A DNA stretch of 6,964 nucleotides from an uncultured Chloroflexota bacterium (GTDB lineage Bacteria; Chloroflexota; Limnocylindria; Limnocylindrales; CSP1-4), in the NCBI GenBank assembly GCA_903928275.1, contig CAIYQJ010000168.1, forward strand, positions 1 to 6,964. The letters are read 5' to 3'. This document shows positions 1 to 5,499 of the stretch, one piece after another. Below the pieces are notes generated by a model. The model ran no database searches. It had not been told where the DNA came from and saw nothing but the letters and a program-made list of their open reading frames with translations. The position numbers and the translations under genes were made by a program. Each line of letters starts with the position of its first letter. Positions within the stretch are counted from its first letter, which is position 1.

Positions 1-1
1 C

Positions 2-286
2 CTCCCGGAGCTCTGGCTCGGGCACGCCGGGCCGATGACCGACAACGGCATCGCCGCCATCGTCCGCAAGCGCTCCACCGCCGCCGGCGTGGCCGGCGTC
101 CACCCGCACGCGTTCCGACATCGCTTCGCCCACGGATGGCTAGCGGAGGGTGCGGCCGAAGGCGACCTCATGCGGCTTGCGGGATGGTCCAGCCGCGACA
201 TGCTCGACCGCTATGGCCGGAGCGCCGCCGACGAGCGAGCCCGCGACGCGTACCGGCGACGCCTGAGCCCCGGCGACCGCCTGTGA
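2..286 (+). CDS. Tyrosine recombinase / phage-type integrase, C-terminal part only
   Basis: The reading frame is open from base 2 and the gene enters from the left, so only about 94 C-terminal residues are seen. They carry the end of a tyrosine recombinase catalytic domain: the box II pattern HAFRHRFAH (H-x-x-R, near 112-138), then LAGWSS, where Trp stands in the usual His/Trp position, and then the nucleophile motif DMLDRYGRS with its Tyr. The order and spacing are those of active phage and integrative-element integrases, which cut and rejoin DNA at att sites through a phosphotyrosine bond. The first catalytic Arg and the N-terminal DNA-binding domains lie outside the window, so full activity cannot be judged. 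The stop (284-286) overlaps the next gene's GTG. No attachment site or tRNA is visible beside it. Confidence 0.9.
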   Translation, partial: LPELWLGHAGPMTDNGIAAIVRKRSTAAGVAGVHPHAFRHRFAHGWLAEGAAEGDLMRLAGWSSRDMLDRYGRSAADERARDAYRRRLSPGDRL

Positions 287-756
287 GGGTCCCAGCCGCC
301 GGTCCGATCCGCGAGGACGAGCCCCGGATCCGGTGCCCGCGGTGCAACGCCGACCGGGGCGTGCTCCGTGTCCCGCCGGCGTGGGCAGCCGGACACCCAC
401 CGTTCGCCGTATTGCCCCGGACCGTGCGAGAGCCGGACGCCACGTACCGCGTTCTCTCGAGGACGCGGCGCGCGGGCCGACGCAGAGTGGACCAGCGCCA
501 GGCCGCGAGCATCCTCGGGTTCGACCAGGACACGCGCGAGCGTGACCCGGACTCGATCGCCGAGGAGATGGGGCTGGACTCCCCGCTCGGCGTCCTCGTC
601 GAGATCGTCACGGACGGCTACGCGGTCGCCTACGAGCCGCGGTTCGTCATCGCCTGCGACTGCGGCCGGCGGTTCGTCGTGACCCAGCGCGAGCCGCCGA
701 TGCTTCACCCTTCCCGTCCGCGGGTTCGCGCTGTAGCATTCGACCAAGACGCATAA
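283..756 (+). CDS. Two-cysteine-pair (putative zinc-binding) hypothetical protein
   Basis: I do not recognise a family. I chose GTG at 283 because it gives a 4-base GTGA overlap with the integrase stop and keeps the first cysteine pair. The frame stays open further upstream, but that part lies inside the integrase gene. The product is 157 residues. C18-x2-C21 (IRCPRC) lies near the N-terminus and C125-x-C127 (ACDCGRRF) near the C-terminus; together they could form one zinc site, as in zinc-ribbon proteins. The middle (residues 30-75) is Arg/Pro-rich and unconvincing, while residues 85-140 (SIAEEMGLDSPLGVLVEIV and onward) look like a folded domain. No strong Shine-Dalgarno precedes the GTG, so translation probably depends on coupling to the integrase. 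A DNA-binding partner or accessory factor of the integrase is conceivable but unproven. Confidence 0.6.
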   Translation: MRVPAAGPIREDEPRIRCPRCNADRGVLRVPPAWAAGHPPFAVLPRTVREPDATYRVLSRTRRAGRRRVDQRQAASILGFDQDTRERDPDSIAEEMGLDSPLGVLVEIVTDGYAVAYEPRFVIACDCGRRFVVTQREPPMLHPSRPRVRAVAFDQDA

Positions 757-821
757 CTCCCCGGCCGGCGAGCCGCGATCGTTGAGCAGAGCTCCGAGAC
801 GCGGCCGCCATACGGACCCGC

Positions 822-836
822 GCCAGCATCGCTGGC
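822..836 (+). other. Short hairpin directly upstream of a ribosome binding site
   Basis: GCCAGC (822-827) and GCTGGC (831-836) form a perfect 6-pair stem with a 3-base loop. The stem ends one base before the AGGAG ribosome binding site (837-841) of the gene at 846. If formed in the transcript it could influence access to that site. Such short GC stems also arise by chance in DNA this GC-rich. Confidence 0.4.
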
Positions 837-845
837 AGGAGCCGC

Positions 846-1139
846 ATGGCCGACGGACCCAGGACCTACGACCGGAAGGCCATGGCGTTGAGGGGGCGGA
901 TCGGCGCGCATGTCGCCCACTCCCGGCACGACTCCCGCGAGATGACCGCGAACGCGCGCGCCACCTTCCGGGCCAGCTTCGAGGCCGCGGTAGACCCTGA
1001 GGGGATCCTGTCGCCGGAGGAGCGCGCCCGCCGCGCCGACCAGCTCCGGAAGGCCCACTTCGCGAAGCTCGCGTATCTCAGCGCCGAGGCCCGGCGCCGC
1101 CGCAAGCCTGCCACCCCGAGCCTGCGGAAGTCCGCCTAG
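846..1139 (+). CDS. Small basic helical protein, conserved actinobacterial type
   Basis: The product is 97 residues. ATG at 846 follows AGGAG (837-841) at a 4-base spacing. The layout matches short uncharacterised proteins I know from many actinobacterial genomes: an N-terminal helix (ALRGRIGAHVAHS, residues 14-26), a central ARATFRASFEAAVDPEGILSP (38-57) in which the VDP-G-LSPEERARRA turn is the characteristic part, then RKAHFAKLAYLSAEARRRRK (68-87) as a long basic helix. There is no signal peptide, membrane segment or catalytic motif. The basic C-terminal helix would suit nucleic-acid or ribosome contact, but no function is established that I know of. Family resemblance is from memory of the pattern, not a search. 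Confidence 0.8.
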   Translation: MADGPRTYDRKAMALRGRIGAHVAHSRHDSREMTANARATFRASFEAAVDPEGILSPEERARRADQLRKAHFAKLAYLSAEARRRRKPATPSLRKSA

Positions 1140-1154
1140 CAGCCCCCAACAGAA

Positions 1155-1187
1155 GGGCCGCCGGCGGTACGACTCGCCAAGCGGCCC
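1155..1187 (+). other. GC-rich hairpin between genes, before the coupled gene run
   Basis: GGGCCGC (1155-1161) and GCGGCCC (1181-1187) are perfect inverted repeats. Inside them GGCG (1163-1166) pairs with CGCC (1175-1178) around an 8-base loop. This makes an 11-pair stem with one small internal asymmetry. It sits after the stop at 1139 and ends three bases before the AGGAG (1191-1195) of the gene at 1202. There is no T-tract, so it is not a classical intrinsic terminator. It may be a weak terminator, an attenuator or an mRNA end-stabilising stem. Confidence 0.5.
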
Positions 1188-1190
1188 GGC

Positions 1191-1195
1191 AGGAG
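1191..1195 (+). promoter_or_regulatory. Ribosome binding site deciding a GTG start
   Basis: AGGAG lies 6 bases upstream of GTG at 1202. This supports that unusual start for the first gene of the run, since the next in-frame ATG codons lie well inside the protein. Confidence 0.7.
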
Positions 1196-1201
1196 ATCAC
1201 C

Positions 1202-1507
1202 GTGAGACCCGATCCCCTACAGGCCCAGAGTAACGCGTTTCCGTCGAGCCCCGACCACCTCGAGCTTCCCCACCATCACCTCCGCGGCGAGTACTGCCTC
1301 GCCGCGATGATGGCGCCGCCGGTCCCCTTCACGAAGCCGGCCAGCCTGTTCCTCGCGGCATGGAGCGAGGCGGTCCGGTTCGAGGCGTCGTTTGACGCGT
1401 TCGTCAAGGCAAACCCCGACGCGTTCCCCGGCCTGACCTCCGAGGCCGAGGCGACCGACTGGACCGCGGACGTTCACCCCGACGGCGGGACGAGGACGGC
1501 CGAATGA
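1202..1507 (+). CDS. Hypothetical protein preceding the DUF3987 gene
   Basis: The product is 101 residues, starting at GTG with a good upstream AGGAG. I do not recognise it. A His-rich N-terminal stretch (LELPHHHLRGEYC, residues 20-32) precedes a hydrophobic helix pair (FTKPASLFLAAWSEAVRFEASFDAFVKANPDAFPGL, roughly 43-78) and an acidic tail. There are no membrane segments or signal peptide. Its stop overlaps the start of the DUF3987 gene by ATGA (1504-1507), so the two are probably co-translated. In this position one would look for a small replication accessory or loader protein, but nothing in the sequence proves that. Confidence 0.7.
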   Translation: MRPDPLQAQSNAFPSSPDHLELPHHHLRGEYCLAAMMAPPVPFTKPASLFLAAWSEAVRFEASFDAFVKANPDAFPGLTSEAEATDWTADVHPDGGTRTAE

Positions 1508-2904
1508 TCGACGACGACCAGGCGGCCGCCGAGCGCGCATGGCTCCGCACCCACCCCGACGACGGTCCCCCGTCCGACGACTTCGACCCCGGCGAGTCAT
1601 GGGACGAGCCGACTCCGACTACCCCTGCTCGACTGACCGACCGCGCTGCGTCTCCCGCCGGCGCGGTCGGTCAGAACGAGCCCGTGACGTGGCCCGAGCC
1701 CCCGGCGGAGGCCGCGTATCACGGCGTTCTCGGCGAGATCGCCCAGGCGGTCGCACCGCACACGGAGGCCGATCCGGTCGGCATCCTCGGGACACTGCTC
1801 ACGATGTTCGGCTCGGCCTGCGGGGACGGGCGGACGTTCTACCAGGGGTCGTTGCAGCGGACGAACCTGTCGATCCTGCTCGTCGGGGAGACCGGGCGGG
1901 GGCGCAAGGGTACGAGCCTCGCCGTAGCCCGGGGCGTGTTCCGGCTCGCGTACCCGGACCTCGATGCCCTGTGGCTCGTGGGGGTCGCCAGCGGCGAGGC
2001 GATCAGCGGGCACATGGAACGCCACGAGTCAGAGGAACGCGTCCTCATCGTGGAGTCAGAGTTCGGGCGCCTCTTGACGATCATGAACCGCGAGGGGAAC
2101 ACCCTCTCGCCGGTCCTGCGCAACGCATGGGACGGCGTGCCGCTCGGGCACGCACGGTCGCGCGACGAGTCGCTCGTGACGCGCCACCACGTGACGATCC
2201 TCGGCCACATCACGCCCGTCGAGCTCCGGGCGAAGCTCACCGCCACGGACGCCGCCCACGGCTTTGCGAACCGGCTACTCTTCCTCGCCGTCCGCCGGAC
2301 CCGGCTGGTGCCGTTCCCCACCGCTCCCGACGACTACATCCGCGCGTACGTCGAACCGCTGCACCGGGCCATCATCGAGGCCCAGACCTCGGCTGAGATG
2401 ACCTTCGACGCCGCCGCCCGCACCCGCTGGGAAGCGTTCTACGCCGACCTCGCGACCACACCACGCCTCGGCCTGTCCGGGGCCGTGACAGGGCGCCACG
2501 AGGCGCAGGTCCCGCGGCTGGCGCTCGTCTACGCCCTCGCGGACCGATCCCCCGTCATCGGCGCCGCACACCTTGACGCGGCCATCGCCCTCGCCGACTA
2601 CGCCCGTCGCTCGGCGGACTGGGCGCTCGGCGACTCGACAGGCAACTCCGACGCCGACGCCCTGCGCGACATGCTCGCCTATGGGGATGTGGCATGGGAC
2701 GAGGCGAAACGCGAGTTGGGCCTACGGAAGGCCGCAGAGATGGATGAGGCCGTCGCGGTGCTGGCCGACGCGGGGCTCGCGGTACTGGTCGAAGTCCCCC
2801 GGCCGGGCGGTGGTCGCCCCCGGCGCGTCATCCGACCAAAGAATGCAAAAGGTGCAAAAGCTCTAGGGGGCCATGCAAGAGAAGGTGGGCGTTTTCTTAC
2901 ATGA
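1504..2904 (+). CDS. DUF3987-type P-loop protein (putative replication / primase-helicase-like)
   Basis: The product is 466 residues. An acidic, Pro-rich N-terminal segment (1-70) leads into the conserved core. The core holds a Walker A-like loop LLVGETGRGRKGTS (125-138; G128, K135, T137), a Walker B-like strand with acidic residues VLIVESEFG (180-188), the block REGNTLSPVLRNAWDG (196-211), TILGHITPVEL (231-241) and an arginine block GFANRLLFLAVRR (253-265). This order matches DUF3987 proteins of actinobacterial plasmids, prophages and integrative elements, where they often follow primase domains in replication modules. The Walker A loop departs from strict GxxxxGK[ST], as this family does. 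Residues 385-445 look like a winged helix. No primase/polymerase domain is attached, and none is seen nearby. The last codons (NAKGAKA) are written by a 9-base DNA repeat that continues downstream, so they may be shaped by DNA function. An ATPase or helicase-like role is inferred. Confidence 0.85.
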   Translation: MIDDDQAAAERAWLRTHPDDGPPSDDFDPGESWDEPTPTTPARLTDRAASPAGAVGQNEPVTWPEPPAEAAYHGVLGEIAQAVAPHTEADPVGILGTLLTMFGSACGDGRTFYQGSLQRTNLSILLVGETGRGRKGTSLAVARGVFRLAYPDLDALWLVGVASGEAISGHMERHESEERVLIVESEFGRLLTIMNREGNTLSPVLRNAWDGVPLGHARSRDESLVTRHHVTILGHITPVELRAKLTATDAAHGFANRLLFLAVRRTRLVPFPTAPDDYIRAYVEPLHRAIIEAQTSAEMTFDAAARTRWEAFYADLATTPRLGLSGAVTGRHEAQVPRLALVYALADRSPVIGAAHLDAAIALADYARRSADWALGDSTGNSDADALRDMLAYGDVAWDEAKRELGLRKAAEMDEAVAVLADAGLAVLVEVPRPGGGRPRRVIRPKNAKGAKALGGHAREGGRFLT

Positions 2905-2984
2905 CCCCTTCGTTCTTTGCACCTTTTCGCATGTTGTTGTCCTGTCCTCTCCCTATCGCGCGCGGAGCTTTTGCATCTTTTGCA
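2844..2984. repeat. Iteron-like TGCAAAAG repeats arranged as a long inverted repeat
   Basis: The 8-mer TGCAAAAG occurs exactly at 2844-2851 and 2853-2860 on the + strand and at 2968-2975 and 2977-2984 on the - strand, each pair with a 9-base period. The flanks extend this to 20-base arms (2844-2863 and 2965-2984) matching at 19 of 20 positions across a 101-base centre. Degenerate copies lie at 2874-2882 (+), at 2915-2921 and 2922-2931 (-), and at 2987-2993 (-). The stretch is visibly richer in A/T than its surroundings. The left arm overlaps the end of the DUF3987 coding region; the right arm ends 12 bases before the next gene's ribosome binding site. Iterons of a replication origin or multi-site operators are the main readings. 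The pattern is seen directly; the function is inferred. Confidence 0.75.
2865..2910 (+). other. Long hairpin containing the DUF3987 stop codon
   Basis: The stem runs in three blocks: 2865-2870 with 2905-2910 (six pairs, one G-T), 2872-2875 with 2900-2903 (CATG with CATG), and 2877-2883 with 2892-2898 (seven pairs, one G-T). Single mismatches separate the blocks, and GGTGGGCG (2884-2891) forms the loop. That is 17 pairs in 46 bases. The TGA stop (2902-2904) lies in the 3' arm. It sits inside the larger TGCAAAAG inverted repeat. No T-run follows directly, so a standard terminator is doubtful; an origin hairpin or RNA control element is possible. Confidence 0.6.
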
Positions 2985-2995
2985 CCCTTTGCTCC

Positions 2996-3004
2996 AAGGA
3001 AGGA
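2996..3004 (+). promoter_or_regulatory. Ribosome binding site deciding the start at 3013
   Basis: AAGGAAGGA lies 8 bases upstream of ATG at 3013. The same frame opens earlier, at 2917, but those extra codons run through the TGCAAAAG repeats and encode a Cys/Leu-rich stretch with no ribosome binding site, so 3013 is the better start. Confidence 0.75.
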
Positions 3005-3012
3005 ACGACGGC

Positions 3013-3378
3013 ATGACCAGTGAGATTCGCCAGATCCTCCCGGCTCCGCCGAACCGCTGGGTCATCTACTCGTCGGTCACGGAGGTAGAGGGGCGCGAAC
3101 GCATGTACCCGGACGGGAAGGAACTGTGGGCCGAGCCTGTTCTCTTCTACGCCCACGTCCAGGACACGGAGGACGGGTACTACGACGACGAGCCGAAGGT
3201 CCACGACCACGTAGAGCCGCTCGTCTTTGACCCCGAGATGGGCGACCACCGCCGGAGCGCCGAGGTGGTCGGTTTCGTCGCGGTCGTGATCGCCGAGGAC
3301 GAAGGGACGGCGCTCGCCGACTTCCGGGCCGGCCACGTCTTCTACATCCCGCCGCCGAGGGTGAAGGCGACGCCATGA
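3013..3378 (+). CDS. Acidic hypothetical protein, 121 residues
   Basis: I do not recognise a family. The protein has a probable beta-rich core (NRWVIYSSVTEVEGRE at 14-29, LFYAHVQDTEDGYYDDEP at 44-61, VVGFVAVVIAEDEG at 85-98) and an aromatic C-terminus (HVFYIPPPRV). It is strongly acidic, with D/E clusters at 51-60 and 94-98. There is no Cys pair, signal peptide or membrane segment. It follows the repeat region and a strong ribosome binding site, and its stop overlaps the next start by ATGA (3375-3378). Being first after the repeats, it could be translated independently of the DUF3987 gene. Acidic small proteins in mobile elements are sometimes DNA mimics or regulators, but that is only an idea here. 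Confidence 0.75.
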   Translation: MTSEIRQILPAPPNRWVIYSSVTEVEGRERMYPDGKELWAEPVLFYAHVQDTEDGYYDDEPKVHDHVEPLVFDPEMGDHRRSAEVVGFVAVVIAEDEGTALADFRAGHVFYIPPPRVKATP

Positions 3379-3677
3379 CGACGGTGGACGGAATCGCCTG
3401 CACGAGCTACCGCGACCACCAGTCCGCCCACCGCTTCGGCGCCGCCGGCTGGACATGCGACCGCTGCCGGCCCATCCCCGAGGAACCGCTCGGCGCCGAC
3501 GTATCGCGACTGGTCGCGATCCTCGCCGCACGACCCGACCACTGGCACAGCCGGGAGGAGCTCGGGCGCGCGACCGGCTGGCCCTACATGCGGCTAGCGA
3601 CCGGCATCGACTACCTCGCCGGCCTGCGCCGCATCCACGAGCGCGCCCGGGACAAGCGGCGCGAGTGGCGCGCATGA
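3375..3677 (+). CDS. Small protein with CxxC and a winged-helix-like C-terminus
   Basis: The product is 100 residues, starting at the ATGA overlap with the preceding gene and with a GAGGGTGAAGG purine stretch upstream. The N-terminal part has C9, H15, H19 and the pair C28-x2-C31 (WTCDRCRP), which could hold one metal. The remainder (ADVSRLVAILAARPDHWHSR and onward, 41-98) reads as helix, helix, recognition-type helix (REELGRATGWPYMRLATGIDYL) and a basic tail (ERARDKRREWRA), a layout resembling small winged-helix DNA-binding domains. A DNA-binding or regulatory role within the module is inferred. The possible binding site cannot be named, though the neighbouring TGCAAAAG repeats are an obvious candidate. 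Confidence 0.7.
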   Translation: MTTVDGIACTSYRDHQSAHRFGAAGWTCDRCRPIPEEPLGADVSRLVAILAARPDHWHSREELGRATGWPYMRLATGIDYLAGLRRIHERARDKRREWRA

Positions 3678-4051
3678 CGCCGCCGACCTTCGCCGCCCGC
3701 TTCCGTGAGCTCGTCGCCGAGGCCGCCGCGGACGGCACCCTCCCGTTGGAACCCTGTGGCCGGTGCGGCAGCGCCCGGTCCGAGCCCGTCTACCGCCTGC
3801 CCCAGCACCGCGGCGACATCCGGCTGGCGATGCTCTGCGCCAGGTGCAAGGCCGGCCTGCCACCGGCTCCCGTGCCGCCGGTGCTCGACCGCCTGACCTC
3901 GCTGGAGCTCAGCGTGGAGACCCTGCTCAACGACATCGCTGGACTGCACCAGATCCTCGCCGGCGTGACGCCGGGCCGCGACCTGACGCATGACCGGACC
4001 GGCCGCCATCACAACTCCGCCATCAACCGCACCAGGAAGGTGACCCCATGA
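3674..4051 (+). CDS. Four-cysteine zinc-ribbon-like small protein
   Basis: ATG at 3674 forms an ATGA overlap with the stop of the previous gene; the same frame is open upstream, but only within the preceding gene. The product is 125 residues. Residues 1-22 form an amphipathic helix (FAARFRELVAEAAADG). C28-x2-C31 (PCGRCG) and C55-x2-C58 (LCARCK) are spaced like a zinc ribbon with a 23-residue loop. Residues 69-97 (PVLDRLTSLELSVETLLNDI and onward) are a likely coiled-coil or dimerisation helix, and the basic His/Arg-rich tail (HDRTGRHHNSAINRTRK) could contact nucleic acid. No enzyme motif is seen. The family is not recognised. Confidence 0.75.
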   Translation: MTPPTFAARFRELVAEAAADGTLPLEPCGRCGSARSEPVYRLPQHRGDIRLAMLCARCKAGLPPAPVPPVLDRLTSLELSVETLLNDIAGLHQILAGVTPGRDLTHDRTGRHHNSAINRTRKVTP

Positions 4052-4656
4052 CCCTGCCCACCCGCGTCGCCACCCGCGCCGGCGACCTCACCGAGGAGCT
4101 CGAAGCCGCGCGGGACGACCTGAAGAGCACGCGGCAGCGGATCCGGGCGTGCGAGTCGGCCATCCCGACCTATGAGGAACACGTCTTCGAGCGCGAGGGC
4201 CGCGCGCAGACCGAAGCGAAGGCGGACCTGCGGCGCGCCCAGGACGACCTCGCCGCCGCGCTCGCGATGGTCGGGCCGCAGGAAGCCCGGATCCGCGTCC
4301 TTGAGCGCCGCCTCGCCGAGGAACGAGCGTTCGGCGACGCCGCGGCGCGGGAGCGGGCGATCGCCCGCCGTCAGGTCGTCGAGCGCCAGGTGATCGCCGT
4401 CTACAGCGAGACGCGGCAGGCGCTCGACACGTTCGTGCAGGCGCTCGACGACCTGAGCGCCCGGCAACGCCAGCTCAAGCGCGACGCCAGCTCATGCCTC
4501 CCCCTGCGGATCGCCCTGCTTGACGAGCACCGCGCCACGCAGCAGGCCCGCGATGCGGTCGCGTGGCTCCGGCCCCTGTGGATCACGCCGGCGTCGCTCA
4601 TGCCGCCGCAGACCCCGCCGACCGCCCCGATCGCCGAGGAGAGCACCGATGAATGA
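4048..4656 (+). CDS. Coiled-coil hypothetical protein
   Basis: The product is 202 residues, starting at an ATGA overlap (4048-4051) and preceded by AGGAAGGTGA. Residues 12-150 are almost wholly charged helix with heptad-like spacing (for example LTEELEAARDDLKSTRQRIR at 14-33 and RIRVLERRLAEERAFGDAAA at 81-100), predicting long coiled coils in two or three segments. A short hydrophobic stretch WLRPLWITPASLMPP (173-187) and a Pro/Glu-rich tail close it. That stretch is too short and broken to be a membrane helix with confidence. A structural or scaffolding role is suggested by composition only; no catalytic residues or named family are apparent. Confidence 0.75.
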   Translation: MTLPTRVATRAGDLTEELEAARDDLKSTRQRIRACESAIPTYEEHVFEREGRAQTEAKADLRRAQDDLAAALAMVGPQEARIRVLERRLAEERAFGDAAARERAIARRQVVERQVIAVYSETRQALDTFVQALDDLSARQRQLKRDASSCLPLRIALLDEHRATQQARDAVAWLRPLWITPASLMPPQTPPTAPIAEESTDE

Positions 4657-5239
4657 GAACGAGAAGGCGTTGATGTCGATCATCGGCCAGCGTCGCCACG
4701 CGGCCCAGAACGCCCACCGCCGCCGGACCGCCCGCGCGGAGCCGTACACGCCCGAGGAGCTTCAGGAGCTTCAGGACATGGGGGAGGAGGGCCGGGCGCA
4801 CTTCACCCGCGAGCAGTGGCAGACGGTGATCGACCGGCTGGACGCGACGGCTGCCGACGCCGCCGAGGCGCCCGACGAGAGCCCGCAGCACCCGGACGCC
4901 GACGGCTATGACGCCCTCGGCAGGTACATCGCCCCGCGGCACGTCATCGAGGACCTCAACGGCGCGGAGGACGACGATCCCGCGCTCGACATCCGGGCAG
5001 CCTTCGAGCGCGTCGCCCGTGGCGAGGAGGCCCCGCGCGTGGACATCCGTGAGACCCGCCGCCCCCACCTCGGGGAGATCCCCGAAGGCCACCTCCGGGA
5101 CCTCGCCACGCGGACATTCATCGTCACCCGTGGCGCGGACGGCTCCGCGGAGCGGTACCGCGAGATGCTCCGCCGGGAAGGCAGGGACGACGAGCTAGAG
5201 AGCCTCGTCGAGGACCTGCGCGACGCCCCCGAGGGATGA
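4649..5239 (+). CDS. Acidic hypothetical protein, 196 residues
   Basis: I place the start at ATG 4649: GAGGAGAG precedes it at a good distance and it gives an 8-base overlap with the upstream gene; the open frame before it only shadows that gene. The protein has a basic N-terminus (GQRRHAAQNAHRRRTARAEP, 13-32), then PYTPEELQELQDMGEEGRAH (32-51), an acidic Ala/Asp-rich linker (67-90), a middle domain (GRYIAPRHVIEDLNGAEDDD, 91-110) and a helical C-terminus ending ELESLVEDLRDAPEG. It has no Cys, signal peptide or membrane segment. The alternating basic and acidic blocks suggest a flexible, partner-binding protein. I do not recognise a family. Confidence 0.75.
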   Translation: MNENEKALMSIIGQRRHAAQNAHRRRTARAEPYTPEELQELQDMGEEGRAHFTREQWQTVIDRLDATAADAAEAPDESPQHPDADGYDALGRYIAPRHVIEDLNGAEDDDPALDIRAAFERVARGEEAPRVDIRETRRPHLGEIPEGHLRDLATRTFIVTRGADGSAERYREMLRREGRDDELESLVEDLRDAPEG

Positions 5240-5445
5240 CCGCCTGCGCCGCCTGCGGCGAGCCGCTGCCCGACTGGGGCCGGCGTGATCGCCGCTACTG
5301 CGGGTCCACCTGCCGCAGCCGCCACCACCGCGCCGATGCAACGGCTCTGAGGCCCGTAGAGCCACGGTCTACAGGCCGAGCGCCAAAGCGTGTCACTCGT
5401 GACCCGTCGGAGACTGTCGCGCCCACCAGCAGGCCGCTCCGGTGA
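5236..5445 (+). CDS. Small zinc-finger protein with an Arg-rich end
   Basis: The product is 69 residues and starts at an ATGA overlap with the preceding gene. C4-x2-C7 (CAACGEPLPDWGRRDRRYC) and C22-x3-C26 (YCGSTCRSRHHR) form a compact four-Cys site followed directly by basic residues. The pattern is familiar from small actinobacterial proteins with a C-x2-CG...RRDRRYCS..CR-R signature. These are probably DNA- or RNA-binding; no function is established to my knowledge. The C-terminal half (residues 35-69) is low-complexity and covers a perfect DNA palindrome (5392-5403), so the tail may be constrained by DNA rather than protein. It is the last gene of the coupled run. Confidence 0.75.
   Translation: MTACAACGEPLPDWGRRDRRYCGSTCRSRHHRADATALRPVEPRSTGRAPKRVTRDPSETVAPTSRPLR
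5392..5403. repeat. Interrupted palindrome GTCAC-TC-GTGAC
   Basis: Two perfect 5-base half sites flank a 2-base centre within the 3' end of the 69-residue gene. The size and symmetry fit a dimeric regulator's operator. It encodes the VTRD of that protein's tail. Confidence 0.4.
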
Positions 5446-5471
5446 TCGTCGCGAGTGCCGGACGACCCCGC

Positions 5472-5499
5472 CAAGACCGCGAAGCGCGTCACGGTCTTG
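5472..5499 (+). terminator. Possible terminator hairpin after the coupled gene run
   Basis: CAAGACCG (5472-5479) and CGGTCTTG (5492-5499) form a perfect 8-pair stem with a 12-base loop, 26 bases after the last stop codon of the run (5445). There is no T-tract on either side, so it would have to work as a hairpin-only terminator, which actinobacteria are known to use. It could equally stabilise the 3' end of the transcript. Confidence 0.45.

Noticed and set aside
510..530. GGGTTCGACC, resembling a tRNA T-arm near the integrase (possible att site)
   Set aside because: No matching 5-base stem and no acceptor, D or anticodon arms around it; it lies within a coding frame.
1539..2396. 285-codon frame on the + strand inside the DUF3987 gene
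   Set aside because: An almost purely Arg/Pro/Gly product, the usual shifted-frame shadow of a GC-rich gene that itself carries recognisable motifs.
2844..2984. CRISPR-like reading of the repeated 8-mers
   Set aside because: Units are far too short, adjacent without spacers and in both orientations; no cas gene is near.
2917..3012. Upstream extension of the gene at 3013 to an earlier ATG at 2917
   Set aside because: The extra residues come from the repeat array, lack a ribosome binding site and are Cys/Leu-rich, whereas 3013 has AAGGAAGGA at proper spacing.
2953..3738. 261-codon frame on the - strand opposite the acidic and CxxC genes
   Set aside because: Extremely Arg-rich, no start signal, and opposite three overlapping + strand genes with good start signals.
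4560..4605. Possible membrane helix at the end of the coiled-coil protein (residues 172-187)
   Set aside because: The hydrophobic stretch is short and broken by Arg and several Pro residues.
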